Source: Metridium senile
Lineage: Eukaryota > Cnidaria > Anthozoa > Actiniaria > Metridiidae
Direction of reading: 5' to 3'
Length of the DNA: 64,000 bases
Assembly (NCBI GenBank): GCA_949775045.1
Contig: OX459106.1
Span: 2,530,727 to 2,594,726, forward strand
Shown here: one piece after another, positions 35,191 to 49,670 of the stretch
Position numbering within the stretch: the first letter of the stretch is position 1
Layout of the letters: each line of letters begins with the position of its first letter
The notes under the pieces: model-generated
Seen by the model: only the letters and a program-made list of their open reading frames with translations
What the model was told of the DNA's origin: nothing
Databases searched by the model: none
Program-made: the position numbers and the translations under genes

Positions 35191-35803
35191 TTACTTTGAC
35201 AAAAAGTATCTGGGAAGACCAAGTATCTAAAATAACAAACACAAAACAATCAATTAGAAGGGGGCTTTCATATATTAGTTTATGAGGGGGTCGGCAATAT
35301 TGAGGGGGGGAGGGTCACGTTATTTTCGGAAGCTATATAGAGGGGGGTTGTTACTAATTGTATGCAGCTATAGGGGGGTTGATATTTTTGGCCAACCAGG
35401 AAGGGGGGGGGGGGGGGGGTGCATAATACTTAGAAAGACAATATAACATTTTGGCAGCCCCTCCCCCAACCCCCTAATAAATAAGTGCCCCCTGAGTATA
35501 AACATGTTATTCACCTTATCCCTGCCATTCTCATTCATTCATTTCATTATTCCTAGTACTCCTTAGAGTCCCAATAAACACAACACACAGCGCGCTGTGG
35601 TAGTTCCAGAGATGGGGGAGGGGAGTAGCAAAATACAATGGTTCGAGTGATATTTAGCGACGAAACTCACCTTGAAGAGTAACGCACATACTACTCCCAG
35701 TGCCATCAGTGGCACATAGGCAAGACCACCTTTCTTGACGTTTTTCACAATCAGAAACCTTAGCCAGCTGATATTCTGTTCACTGTATGGAGGGTATCGT
35801 ATC
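35191..35803 (-). pseudogene. Decoy ALDH3 terminal exons, unit 6
   Basis: Exon 10 copy 35671-35803; exon 11 copy 35191-35226. The acceptor reads GTTCCTAG instead of GTTGCTAG. Confidence 0.85.
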
Positions 35804-37163
35804 CTAGGAACACAATCAAATATAAGTCATTATATGGAGGGTATTGTATCCTAGCAACACAATCAAAAATAAAGACAGTTATTATAATGTATATACCAAA
35901 TCAGTGAAATTTGACTTTCAAGGATTGGTTGACACAACTCAGCAAACTCCTGGAAATTCACTGCATCCTGGGTGGCTTAATTAATTGGTGCAGATTTGCA
36001 TATGTAAGGTCATGCAGACCAACACATAGGGTCTCGGGTTACATATCTTCAATTCATATCAAACAATTCCAATAGACAATCAATGTCCACACAGCAAACT
36101 ATTCAAATGGCAGGTGAGATATGGCGGTTTGTATAATATTATATAGTTTTCCCATACAAATCAATGCATTTTCGACTCAGTTCATTACTTGTTGAATTGA
36201 ATTACAGTCATGCAGAAATTATATATTCAAGAGGCCATATGTCATGATCAGCTGCTATATGACTGATTTTCTTCAAATTTGCTGTGTGAACATCTGTTTT
36301 TATAGTCTATTGAAGTAGGGACCAAAATTGTGGTACAGTAAAATTGATTTTTGTGACTGTCAATTTAGGACTCGGCGAACCACAGTTTGTAATGATGTGA
36401 TATCAACAAAACTTTTAAAATACAGATTACCAAAAGCTGGCTTTACAGACAGAATCAAAATATGGCGTCCAATTTTAATAACTATTGTTCTTGACTGACT
36501 AGCCTCATGTTCACGTTGAAACATAATGGAGTTTTCACATGTATGCGAGGCAATCCAGTCAAGAAAAATAGTTTTCAATTGAAATTGGACGCTATATTTC
36601 GATAAGGTGCATACACCAAAGTAGGGCGATTTTCATTTTCAAATTTTTAAACACAAAGTAATGTATTAAGACATACACCTACTTGCAAGAATGTTGTCAT
36701 ATGAAAAAAGAACATAACTAATTTAGTAACAAAGGAGTATCGGGAATAACAAAAGGAAGAGTTCAGCTTGAGTGATTTTCTTTTGTCTTTTAATTAATTC
36801 CTTTCCCACTAAAGTGCAGAAGTCAGGACAACGTTCTTGCAATAAGGTGTACATTACGTGTCTAATTTACTTACCCATTCATTGATTCCATACTAGTATT
36901 GTATTTTTCAATAGTGGAAATCACACTTTCTTGACCTAAAAAATATTTTTTAGACCAAAGAAAAAAACCGCTTTCACAACAAAATCCAGTCCATCCTTGT
37001 GCTTTGGCAAGTTTTTTCCCTTTATTTCACTTTACGAACCAAGCTACGGTCGTTTGATTACGGCCCATTTGATACGCATGCACGTGTTTTCAAGTATTTA
37101 CGACTGCAAAGAATTATGGGTAACCTTGACAATTTTCCACATGGAGTACCCCCCACCGTCCCT

Positions 37164-37672
37164 TTAGAAATTTATCTTAAGTCTAGGGTCACTTCGGTTT
37201 TCTGCCAAATTTTCGCGCTTGTTGTGTTCCTCTATCATCACAACTTCGACAAATAGCCGCGGCAGCTCCGAGAATTGGCCTTTAGTCCAACTCCAAACCT
37301 GACTTTGTTCTAAGCCCGCCAAAACCCAAGCAACCAAACATCGAGCATTTTTTGCTGACAAAGTCACATTCCTCGCTGCTTTCTTCCAGAAAGTGAGCTC
37401 TTTGCTACCTTGAAGCTTAATGATGCTCTTACAGTAGTGACTAAAGGCAAAATACGACCCTAAAATTAAGCCAACTATGAGCTAGGCAGTGTAAATATCC
37501 AACGATGCTTTGAAACGATCGATCTGAGAACTTGAGCCCCTGAGATTACAAAACAGCAGCTAGCACTTTCCATGGTTAAGCCAAATATGGAATCAAGAAA
37601 TCCTGCGGGTCGTTTATATCCAGAAAATCGCTCAAAAATGTCAAAAACCCCAGTAGGGTTAAAAGGGTTCAA
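37164..37672 (-). pseudogene. Broken copy of the 163-codon ORF, unit 6
   Basis: Same two 4-bp frameshifting insertions as in unit 5. Confidence 0.6.
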
Positions 37673-39190
37673 ATATTCAAATTATGCTATTTTTAGCTGT
37701 TAAAATCAAAGTCTTGAGCAAGAAAATGACAAAAACAGTGGAGAATTTCAATGTGTTTTCAATACAATCTGACTTGCCTTGAAACGTCATTGAGCGCGTG
37801 CTCGGTATATTTTCACTTTTTAATTCGATTATCTGTCATTTTGTTCAAATAAAACGAACTTCCTTTCCTTCTATCTTAATTCTTCTCTTTCATTTCATTT
37901 CTTCATTTTTCCTTCGTTCTTCTTAGCGTGTCAACTTTGTCTCTCGGTCAATTCCTTCATTCAAATTATTGTGTAATAAATAATTATCGTAGAAGTATTT
38001 TATAACGTCCATACCTTTGTAATTATAAGTGAGGACGTGTGCCTGAAGTTGAACCATCGTCGTGTAAACATTGGAATTGTTTTGGTTTTTTTCCTTCTCT
38101 CGTATCTTGGAGGAACTTGTTGTACAAGAAACTTTGGAGACAATCTGCTGATTTTTCTTCCCTTCAATTCCGGAATTTGAAAATTCCTCCTCCAAAGGGC
38201 TAGAGTCCTCTTGAAATCTTGCTTAGCTTTGTGTACTCCTCTATACACTTAGCATGCTATACAGGAGTACACAGAGGTGAGCAAGATTTCTGGAATCATT
38301 TGTAAATTATTTCGTAGTAAATTTCGCTTGAAGCAAAAATTTGCGTGTCGTTTTGAAAACTTCGCGCAAAAAAACTGAATCGTGACGTCAAATTACATTG
38401 TGATGTCATCCTTGACGATTGACGTCATAATTTGTCTCGCGCTGTACTCGTAAAGCTAGTGTTCGGGATAACATATTTGGCTATTTTAACCTACTTTTAG
38501 TGAATATTTGTTAAAGTTCATTTTTCATATTGTCCTTTCTTACATTTTTAGGTTCATTTTTGATGGAAATCTTATCGATCAATGTTGGTATATTTTATTC
38601 GTAAAAAAGTTCGGTCTTTCATTTTAGCTTGGATTCGTCGTTGTTCGGAAAACAGTCTCAAAATCCAACAATCCAACAAGAAAAGACAAATAATTTTGAT
38701 TCGTGTCACTCAAAACATTAACTGGAAATCGAAACTTTAGTCAAATAGAGCAGTATAAAGGTTTTATTATTTCCTTTTTACATGAACACAAAGGTCAGAC
38801 AGTTTTGTAGAGTTAAAGGATTCTAAAAAGTAAAATTATTATAATAATAGAGTTGTTCTCATTAAAACGTGAAACAAAGTGTATGAGTTAAAGTGTGATA
38901 GTCAAATAACAACAAATAATAATCATGATGTACTAATGTAGTTACAGCGAGGATACTCAAACAGTGAACACTTGCCTTTTTCCATGTTTATTATTATCTG
39001 AACCTTCTACTGCTTCAAAACCTCTAAAAGTGAAGCAGTGAGTTCAAATGCACCAAGTGTTCATAACACATCTTATTTCTAATCTATTCGCTCATATGGG
39101 TTAAAAAAAGTAAACTCAAAGTGTTCACTGTCCGAGTGTCCTCACGATGGTTGACATGTCCAGGGCAGATGACCAGCAGACTAGTAGGTT

Positions 39191-39805
39191 TTACTTTGAC
39201 AAAAAGTATCTGGGAAGACCAAGTATCTAAAATAACAAACACAAAACAATCAATTAGAAGGGGGCTTTCATATATTAGTTTATGAGGGGGTCGGCAATAT
39301 TGAGGGGGGGAGGGTCACGTTATTTTCGGAAGCTATATAGAGGGGGGTTGTTACTAATTGTATGCAGCTATAGGGGGGTTGATATTTTTGGCCAACCAGG
39401 AAGGGGGGGGGGGGGGGGGGGTGCATAATACTTAGAAAGACAATATAACATTTTGGCAGCCCCTCCCCCAACCCCCTAATAAATAAGTGCCCCCTGAGTA
39501 TAAACATGTTATTCACCTTATCCCTGCCATTCTCATTCATTCATTTCATTATTCCTAGTACTCCTTAGAGTCCCAATAAACACAACACACAGCGCGCTGT
39601 GGTAGTTCCAGAGATGGGGGAGGGGAGTAGCAAAATACAATGGTTCGAGTGATATTTAGCGACGAAACTCACCTTGAAGAGTAACGCACATACTACTCCC
39701 AGTGCCATCAGTGGCACATAGGCAAGACCACCTTTCTTGACGTTTTTCACAATCAGAAACCTTAGCCAGCTGATATTCTGTTCACTGTATGGAGGGTATC
39801 GTATC
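39191..39805 (-). pseudogene. Decoy ALDH3 terminal exons, unit 7
   Basis: Exon 10 copy 39673-39805; exon 11 copy 39191-39226. Confidence 0.85.
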
Positions 39806-41165
39806 CTAGGAACACAATCAAATATAAGTCATTATATGGAGGGTATTGTATCCTAGCAACACAATCAAAAATAAAGACAGTTATTATAATGTATATACCA
39901 AATCAGTGAAATTTGACTTTCAAGGATTGGTTGACACAACTCAGCAAACTCCTGGAAATTCACTGCATCCTGGGTGGCTTAATTAATTGGTGCAGATTTG
40001 CATATGTAAGGTCATGCAGACCAACACATAGGGTCTCGGGTTACATATCTTCAATTCATATCAAACAATTCCAATAGACAATCAATGTCCACACAGCAAA
40101 CTATTCAAATGGCAGGTGAGATATGGCGGTTTGTATAATATTATATAGTTTTCCCATACAAATCAATGCATTTTCGACTCAGTTCATTACTTGTTGAATT
40201 GAATTACAGTCATGCAGAAATTATATATTCAAGAGGCCATATGTCATGATCAGCTGCTATATGACTGATTTTCTTCAAATTTGCTGTGTGAACATCTGTT
40301 TTTATAGTCTATTGAAGTAGGGACCAAAATTGTGGTACAGTAAAATTGATTTTTGTGACTGTCAATTTAGGACTCGGCGAACCACAGTTTGTAATGATGT
40401 GATATCAACAAAACTTTTAAAATACAGATTACCAAAAGCTGGCTTTACAGACAGAATCAAAATATGGCGTCCAATTTTAATAACTATTGTTCTTGACTGA
40501 CTAGCCTCATGTTCACGTTGAAACATAATGGAGTTTTCACATGTATGCGAGGCAATCCAGTCAAGAAAAATAGTTTTCAATTGAAATTGGACGCTATATT
40601 TCGATAAGGTGCATACACCAAAGTAGGGCGATTTTCATTTTCAAATTTTTAAACACAAAGTAATGTATTAAGACATACACCTACTTGCAAGAATGTTGTC
40701 ATATGAAAAAAGAACATAACTAATTTAGTAACAAAGGAGTATCGGGAATAACAAAAGGAAGAGTTCAGCTTGAGTGATTTTCTTTTGTCTTTTAATTAAT
40801 TCCTTTCCCACTAAAGTGCAGAAGTCAGGACAACGTTCTTGCAATAAGGTGTACATTACGTGTCTAATTTACTTACCCATTCATTGATTCCATACTAGTA
40901 TTGTATTTTTCAATAGTGGAAATCACACTTTCTTGACCTAAAAAATATTTTTTAGACCAAAGAAAAAAACCGCTTTCACAACAAAATCCAGTCCATCCTT
41001 GTGCTTTGGCAAGTTTTTTCCCTTTATTTCACTTTACGAACCAAGCTACGGTCGTTTGATTACGGCCCATTTGATACGCATGCACGTGTTTTCAAGTATT
41101 TACGACTGCAAAGAATTATGGGTAACCTTGACAATTTTCCACATGGAGTACCCCCCACCGTCCCT

Positions 41166-41674
41166 TTAGAAATTTATCTTAAGTCTAGGGTCACTTCGGT
41201 TTTCTGCCAAATTTTCGCGCTTGTTGTGTTCCTCTATCATCACAACTTGGACAAATAGCCGCGGCAGCTCCGAGAATTGGCCTTTAGTCCAACTCCAAAC
41301 CTGACTTTGTTCTAAGCCCGCCAAAACCCAAGCAACCAAACATCGAGCATTTTTTGCTGACAAAGTCACATTCCTCGCTGCTTTCTTCCAGAAAGTGAGC
41401 TCTTTGCTACCTTGAAGCTTAATGATGCTCTTACAGTAGTGACTAAAGGCAAAATACGACCCTAAAATTAAGCCAACTATGAGCTAGGCAGTGTAAATAT
41501 CCAACGATGCTTTGAAACGATCGATCTGAGAACTTGAGCCCCTGAGATTACAAAACAGCAGCTAGCACTTTCCATGGTTAAGCCAAATATGGAATCAAGA
41601 AATCCTGCGGGTCGTTTATATCCAGAAAATTGCTCAAAAATGTCAAAAACCCCAGTAGGGTTAAAAGGGTTCAA
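41166..41674 (-). pseudogene. Broken copy of the 163-codon ORF, unit 7
   Basis: As in unit 6, with private substitutions (a Gln in FEQFSG; ACTTGGACAA as in subtype A near 41250). Confidence 0.6.
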
Positions 41675-43192
41675 ATATTCAAATTATGCTATTTTTAGCT
41701 GTTAAAATCAAAGTCTTGAGCAAGAAAATGACAAAAACAGTGGAGAATTTCAATGTGTTTTCAATACAATCTGACTTGCCTTGAAACGTCATTGAGCGCG
41801 TGCTCGGTATATTTTCACTTTTTAATTCGATTATCTGTCATTTTGTTCAAATAAAACGAACTTCCTTTCCTTCTATCTTAATTCTTCTCTTTCATTTCAT
41901 TTCTTCATTTTTCCTTCGTTCTTCTTAGCGTGTCAACTTTGTCTCTCGGTCAATTCCTTCATTCAAATTATTGTGTAATAAATAATTATCGTAGAAGTAT
42001 TTTATAACGTCCATACCTTTGTAATTATAAGTGAGGACGTGTGCCTGAAGTTGAACCATCGTCGTGTAAACATTGGAATTGTTTTGGTTTTTTTCCTTCT
42101 CTCGTATCTTGGAGGAACTTGTTGTACAAGAAACTTTGGAGACAATCTGCTGATTTTTCTTCCCTTCAATTCCGGAATTTGAAAATTCCTCCTCCAAAGG
42201 GCTAGAGTCCTCTTGAAATCTTGCTTAGCTTTGTGTACTCCTCTATACACTTAGCATGCTATACAGGAGTACACAGAGGTGAGCAAGATTTCTGGAATCA
42301 TTTGTAAATTATTTCGTAGTAAATTTCGCTTGAAGCAAAAATTTGCGTGTCGTTTTGAAAACTTCGCGCAAAAAAACTGAATCGTGACGTCAAATTACAT
42401 TGTGATGTCATCCTTGACGATTGACGTCATAATTTGTCTCGCGCTGTACTCGTAAAGCTAGTGTTCGGGATAACATATTTGGCTATTTTAACCTACTTTT
42501 AGTGAATATTTGTTAAAGTTCATTTTTCATATTGTCCTTTCTTACATTTTTAGGTTCATTTTTGATGGAAATCTTATCGATCAATGTTGGTATATTTTAT
42601 TCGTAAAAAAGTTCGGTCTTTCATCTTAGCTTGGATTCGTCGTTGTTCGGAAAACAGTCTCAAAATCCAACAATCCAACAAGAAAAGACAAATAATTTTG
42701 ATTCGTGTCACTCAAAACATTAACTGGAAATCGAAACTTTAGTCAAATAGAGCAGTATAAAGGTTTTATTATTTCCTTTTTACATGAACACAAAGGTCAG
42801 ACAGTTTTGTAGAGTTAAAGGATTCTAAAAAGTAAAATTATTATAATAATAGAGTTGTTCTCATTAAAACGTGAAACAAAGTGTATGAGTTAAAGTGTGA
42901 TAGTCAAATAACAACAAATAATAATCATGATGTACTAATGTAGTTACAGCGAGGATACTCAAACAGTGAACACTTGCCTTTTTCCATGTTTATTATTATC
43001 TGAACCTTCTACTGCTTCAAAACCTCTAAAAGTGAAGCAGTGAGTTCAAATGCACCAAGTGTTCATAACACATCTTATTTCTAATCTATTCGCTCATATG
43101 GGTTAAAAAAAGTAAACTCAAAGTGTTCACTGTCCGAGTGTCCTCACGATGGTTGACATGTCCAGGGCAGATGACCAGCAGACTAGTAGGTT

Positions 43193-43806
43193 TTACTTTG
43201 ACAAAAAGTATCTGGGAAGACCAAGTATCTAAAATAACAAACACAAAACAATCAATTAGAAGGGGGCTTTCATATATTAGTTTATGAGGGGGTCGGCAAT
43301 ATTGAGGGGGGGAGGGTCACGTTATTTTCGGAAGCTATATAGAGGGGGGTTGTTACTAATTGTATGCAGCTATAGGGGGGTTGATATTTTTGGCCAACCA
43401 GGAAGGGGGGGGGGGGGGGGGGTGCATAATACTTAGAAAGACAATATAACATTTTGGCAGCCCCTCCCCCAACCCCCTAATAAATAAGTGCCCCCTGAGT
43501 ATAAACATGTTATTCACCTTATCCCTGCCATTCTCATTCATTCATTTCATTATTCCTAGTACTCCTTAGAGTCCCAATAAACACAACACACAGCGCGCTG
43601 TGGTAGTTCCAGAGATGGGGGAGGGGAGTAGCAAAATACAATGGTTCGAGTGATATTTAGCGACGAAACTCACCTTGAAGAGTAACGCACATACTACTCC
43701 CAGTGCCATCAGTGGCACATAGGCAAGACCACCTTTCTTGACGTTTTTCACAATCAGAAACCTTAGCCAGCTGATATTCTGTTCACTGTATGGAGGGTAT
43801 CGTATC
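43193..43806 (-). pseudogene. Decoy ALDH3 terminal exons, unit 8
   Basis: Exon 10 copy 43674-43806; exon 11 copy 43193-43228. Confidence 0.85.
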
Positions 43807-45166
43807 CTAGGAACACAATCAAATATAAGTCATTATATGGAGGGTATTGTATCCTAGCAACACAATCAAAAATAAAGACAGTTATTATAATGTATATACC
43901 AAATCAGTGAAATTTGACTTTCAAGGATTGGTTGACACAACTCAGCAAACTCCTGGAAATTCACTGCATCCTGGGTGGCTTAATTAATTGGTGCAGATTT
44001 GCATATGTAAGGTCATGCAGACCAACACATAGGGTCTCGGGTTACATATCTTCAATTCATATCAAACAATTCCAATAGACAATCAATGTCCACACAGCAA
44101 ACTATTCAAATGGCAGGTGAGATATGGCGGTTTGTATAATATTATATAGTTTTCCCATACAAATCAATGCATTTTCGACTCAGTTCATTACTTGTTGAAT
44201 TGAATTACAGTCATGCAGAAATTATATATTCAAGAGGCCATATGTCATGATCAGCTGCTATATGACTGATTTTCTTCAAATTTGCTGTGTGAACATCTGT
44301 TTTTATAGTCTATTGAAGTAGGGACCAAAATTGTGGTACAGTAAAATTGATTTTTGTGACTGTCAATTTAGGACTCGGCGAACCACAGTTTGTAATGATG
44401 TGATATCAACAAAACTTTTAAAATACAGATTACCAAAAGCTGGCTTTACAGACAGAATCAAAATATGGCGTCCAATTTTAATAACTATTGTTCTTGACTG
44501 ACTAGCCTCATGTTCACGTTGAAACATAATGGAGTTTTCACATGTATGCGAGGCAATCCAGTCAAGAAAAATAGTTTTCAATTGAAATTGGACGCTATAT
44601 TTCGATAAGGTGCATACACCAAAGTAGGGCGATTTTCATTTTCAAATTTTTAAACACAAAGTAATGTATTAAGACATACACCTACTTGCAAGAATGTTGT
44701 CATATGAAAAAAGAACATAACTAATTTAGTAACAAAGGAGTATCGGGAATAACAAAAGGAAGAGTTCAGCTTGAGTGATTTTCTTTTGTCTTTTAATTAA
44801 TTCCTTTCCCACTAAAGTGCAGAAGTCAGGACAACGTTCTTGCAATAAGGTGTACATTACGTGTCTAATTTACTTACCCATTCATTGATTCCATACTAGT
44901 ATTGTATTTTTCAATAGTGGAAATCACACTTTCTTGACCTAAAAAATATTTTTTAGACCAAAGAAAAAAACCGCTTTCACAACAAAATCCAGTCCATCCT
45001 TGTGCTTTGGCAAGTTTTTTCCCTTTATTTCACTTTACGAACCAAGCTACGGTCGTTTGATTACGGCCCATTTGATACGCATGCACGTGTTTTCAAGTAT
45101 TTACGACTGCAAAGAATTATGGGTAACCTTGACAATTTTCCACATGGAGTACCCCCCACCGTCCCT

Positions 45167-45675
45167 TTAGAAATTTATCTTAAGTCTAGGGTCACTTCGG
45201 TTTTCTGCCAAATTTTCGCGCTTGTTGTGTTCCTCTATCATCACAACTTCGACAAATAGCCGCGGCAGCTCCGAGAATTGGCCTTTAGTCCAACTCCAAA
45301 CCTGACTTTGTTCTAAGCCCGCCAAAACCCAAGCAACCAAACATCGAGCATTTTTTGCTGACAAAGTCACATTCCTCGCTGCTTTCTTCCAGAAAGTGAG
45401 CTCTTTGCTACCTTGAAGCTTAATGATGCTCTTACAGTAGTGACTAAAGGCAAAATACGACCCTAAAATTAAGCCAACTATGAGCTAGGCAGTGTAAATA
45501 TCCAACGATGCTTTGAAACGATCGATCTGAGAACTTGAGCCCCTGAGATTACAAAACAGCAGCTAGCACTTTCCATGGTTAAGCCAAATATGGAATCAAG
45601 AAATCCTGCGGGTCGTTTATATCCAGAAAATCGCTCAAAAATGTCAAAAACCCCAGTAGGGTTAAAAGGGTTCAA
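45167..45675 (-). pseudogene. Broken copy of the 163-codon ORF, unit 8
   Basis: Same frameshifts as unit 6. Confidence 0.6.
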
Positions 45676-47193
45676 ATATTCAAATTATGCTATTTTTAGC
45701 TGTTAAAATCAAAGTCTTGAGCAAGAAAATGACAAAAACAGTGGAGAATTTCAATGTGTTTTCAATACAATCTGACTTGCCTTGAAACGTCATTGAGCGC
45801 GTGCTCGGTATATTTTCACTTTTTAATTCGATTATCTGTCATTTTGTTCAAATAAAACGAACTTCCTTTCCTTCTATCTTAATTCTTCTCTTTCATTTCA
45901 TTTCTTCATTTTTCCTTCGTTCTTCTTAGCGTGTCAACTTTGTCTCTCGGTCAATTCCTTCATTCAAATTATTGTGTAATAAATAATTATCGTAGAAGTA
46001 TTTTATAACGTCCATACCTTTGTAATTCTAAGTGAGGACGTGTGCCTGAAGTTGAACCATCGTCGTGTAAACATTGGAATTGTTTTGGTTTTTTTCCTTC
46101 TCTCGTATCTTGGAGGAACTTGTTGTACAAGAAACTTTGGAGACAATCTGCTGATTTTTCTTCCCTTCAATTCCGGAATTTGAAAATTCCTCCTCCAAAG
46201 GGCTAGAGTCCTCTTGAAATCTTGCTTAGCTTTGTGTACTCCTCTATACACTTAGCATGCTATACAGGAGTACACAGAGGTGAGCAAGATTTCTGGAATC
46301 ATTTGTAAATTATTTCGTAGTAAATTTCGCTTGAAGCAAAAATTTGCGTGTCGTTTTGAAAACTTCGCGCAAAAAAACTGAATCGTGACGTCAAATTACA
46401 TTGTGATGTCATCCTTGACGATTGACGTCATAATTTGTCTCGCGCTGTACTCGTAAAGCTAGTGTTCGGGATAACATATTTGGCTATTTTAACCTACTTT
46501 TAGTGAATATTTGTTAAAGTTCATTTTTCATATTGTCCTTTCTTACATTTTTAGGTTCATTTTTGATGGAAATCTTATCGATCAATGTTGGTATATTTTA
46601 TTCGTAAAAAAGTTCGGTCTTTCATCTTAGCTTGGATTCGTCGTTGTTCGGAAAACAGTCTCAAAATCCAACAATCCAACAAGAAAAGACAAATAATTTT
46701 GATTCGTGTCACTCAAAACATTAACTGGAAATCGAAACTTTAGTCAAATAGAGCAGTATAAAGGTTTTATTATTTCCTTTTTACATGAACACAAAGGTCA
46801 GACAGTTTTGTAGAGTTAAAGGATTCTAAAAAGTAAAATTATTATAATAATAGAGTTGTTCTCATTAAAACGTGAAACAAAGTGTATGAGTTAAAGTGTG
46901 ATAGTCAAATAACAACAAATAATAATCATGATGTACTAATGTAGTTACAGCGAGGATACTCAAACAGTGAACACTTGCCTTTTTCCATGTTTATTATTAT
47001 CTGAACCTTCTACTGCTTCAAAACCTCTAAAAGTGAAGCAGTGAGTTCAAATGCACCAAGTGTTCATAACACATCTTATTTCTAATCTATTCGCTCATAT
47101 GGGTTAAAAAAAGTAAACTCAAAGTGTTCACTGTCCGAGTGTCCTCACGATGGTTGACATGTCCAGGGCAGATGACCAGCAGACTAGTAGGTT

Positions 47194-47801
47194 TTACTTT
47201 GACAAAAAGTATCTGGGAAGACCAAGTATCTAAAATAACAAACACAAAACAATCAATTAGAAGGGGGCTTTCATATATTAGTTTATGAGGGGGTCGGCAA
47301 TATTGAGGGGGGGAGGGTCACGTTATTTTCGGAAGCTATATAGAGGGGGGTTGTTACTAATTGTATGCAGCTATAGGGGGGTTGATATTTTTGGCCAACC
47401 AGGAAGGGGGGGGGGGGTGCATAATACTTAGAAAGACAATATAACATTTTGGCAGCCCCTCCCCCAACCCCCTAATAAATAAGTGCCCCCTGAGTATAAA
47501 CATGTTATTCACCTTATCCCTGCCATTCTCATTCATTCATTTCATTATTCCTAGTACTCCTTAGAGTCCCAATAAACACAACACACAGCGCGCTGTGGTA
47601 GTTCCAGAGATGGGGGAGGGGAGTAGCAAAATACAATGGTTCGAGTGATATTTAGCGACGAAACTCACCTTGAAGAGTAACGCACATACTACTCCCAGTG
47701 CCATCAGTGGCACATAGGCAAGACCACCTTTCTTGACGTTTTTCACAATCAGAAACCTTAGCCAGCTGATATTCTGTTCACTGTATGGAGGGTATCGTAT
47801 C
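47194..47801 (-). pseudogene. Decoy ALDH3 terminal exons, unit 9
   Basis: Exon 10 copy 47669-47801; exon 11 copy 47194-47229. Confidence 0.85.
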
Positions 47802-49161
47802 CTAGGAACACAATCAAATATAAGTCATTATATGGAGGGTATTGTATCCTAGCAACACAATCAAAAATAAAGACAGTTATTATAATGTATATACCAAATC
47901 AGTGAAATTTGACTTTCAAGGATTGGTTGACACAACTCAGCAAACTCCTGGAAATTCACTGCATCCTGGGTGGCTTAATTAATTGGTGCAGATTTGCATA
48001 TGTAAGGTCATGCAGACCAACACATAGGGTCTCGGGTTACATATCTTCAATTCATATCAAACAATTCCAATAGACAATCAATGTCCACACAGCAAACTAT
48101 TCAAATGGCAGGTGAGATATGGCGGTTTGTATAATATTATATAGTTTTCCCATACAAATCAATGCATTTTCGACTCAGTTCATTACTTGTTGAATTGAAT
48201 TACAGTCATGCAGAAATTATATATTCAAGAGGCCATATGTCATGATCAGCTGCTATATGACTGATTTTCTTCAAATTTGCTGTGTGAACATCTGTTTTTA
48301 TAGTCTATTGAAGTAGGGACCAAAATTGTGGTACAGTAAAATTGATTTTTGTGACTGTCAATTTAGGACTCGGCGAACCACAGTTTGTAATGATGTGATA
48401 TCAACAAAACTTTTAAAATACAGATTACCAAAAGCTGGCTTTACAGACAGAATCAAAATATGGCGTCCAATTTTAATAACTATTGTTCTTGACTGACTAG
48501 CCTCATGTTCACGTTGAAACATAATGGAGTTTTCACATGTATGCGAGGTAATCCAGTCAAGAAAAATAGTTTTCAATTGAAATTGGACGCTATATTTCGA
48601 TAAGGTGCATACACCAAAGTAGGGCGATTTTCATTTTCAAATTTTTAAACACAAAGTAATGTATTAAGACATACACCTACTTGCAAGAATGTTGTCATAT
48701 GAAAAAAGAACATAACTAATTTAGTAACAAAGGAGTATCGGGAATAACAAAAGGAAGAGTTCAGCTTGAGTGATTTTCTTTTGTCTTTTAATTAATTCCT
48801 TTCCCACTAAAGTGCAGAAGTCAGGACAACGTTCTTGCAATAAGGTGTACATTACGTGTCTAATTTACTTACCCATTCATTGATTCCATACTAGTATTGT
48901 ATTTTTCAATAGTGGAAATCACACTTTCTTGACCTAAAAAATATTTTTTAGACCAAAGAAAAAAACCGCTTTCACAACAAAATCCAGTCCATCCTTGTGC
49001 TTTGGCAAGTTTTTTCCCTTTATTTCACTTTACGAACCAAGCTACGGTCGTTTGATTACGGCCCATTTGATACGCATGCACGTGTTTTCAAGTATTTACG
49101 ACTGCAAAGAATTATGGGTAACCTTGACAATTTTCCACATGGAGTACCCCCCACCGTCCCT

Positions 49162-49670
49162 TTAGAAATTTATCTTAAGTCTAGGGTCACTTCGGTTTTC
49201 TGCCAAATTTTCGCGCTTGTTGTGTTCCTCTATCATCACAACTTCGACAAATAGCCGCGGCAGCTCCGAGAATTGGCCTTTAGTCCAACTCCAAACCTGA
49301 CTTTGTTCTAAGCCCGCCAAAACCCAAGCAACCAAACATCGAGCATTTTTTGCTGACAAAGTCACATTCCTCGCTGCTTTCTTCCAGAAAGTGAGCTCTT
49401 TGCTACCTTGAAGCTTAATGATGCTCTTACAGTAGTGACTAAAGGCAAAATACGACCCTAAAATTAAGCCAACTATGAGCTAGGCAGTGTAAATATCCAA
49501 CGATGCTTTGAAACGATCGATCTGAGAACTTGAGCCCCTGAGATTACAAAACAGCAGCTAGCACTTTCCATGGTTAAGCCAAATATGGAATCAAGAAATC
49601 CTGCGGGTCGTTTATATCCAGAAAATCGCTCAAAAATGTCAAAAACCCCAGTAGGGTTAAAAGGGTTCAA
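49162..49670 (-). pseudogene. Broken copy of the 163-codon ORF, unit 9
   Basis: Same frameshifts as unit 6. Confidence 0.6.

Larger units (their letters stand above)
33885..37884. repeat. Array unit 6 (4000 bp, subtype B)
   Basis: Subtype B marks: ATCCTAGGAACACAATC at exon 10, GTCGGCAATATTGAGG in the G-rich MITE, a short G run (GGGGGGGAGGG), and a single exon-9 tip. Confidence 0.9.
37885..41886. repeat. Array unit 7 (4002 bp, subtype B)
   Basis: Private variant CATTTTAGCTTGG (CATCTTAGCTTGG in its neighbours) near 38620, and one of the longest G runs in the MITE. Confidence 0.9.
41887..45887. repeat. Array unit 8 (4001 bp, subtype B)
   Basis: Typical subtype B; block X has the TAATTATAAGTGAGG form. 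Confidence 0.9.
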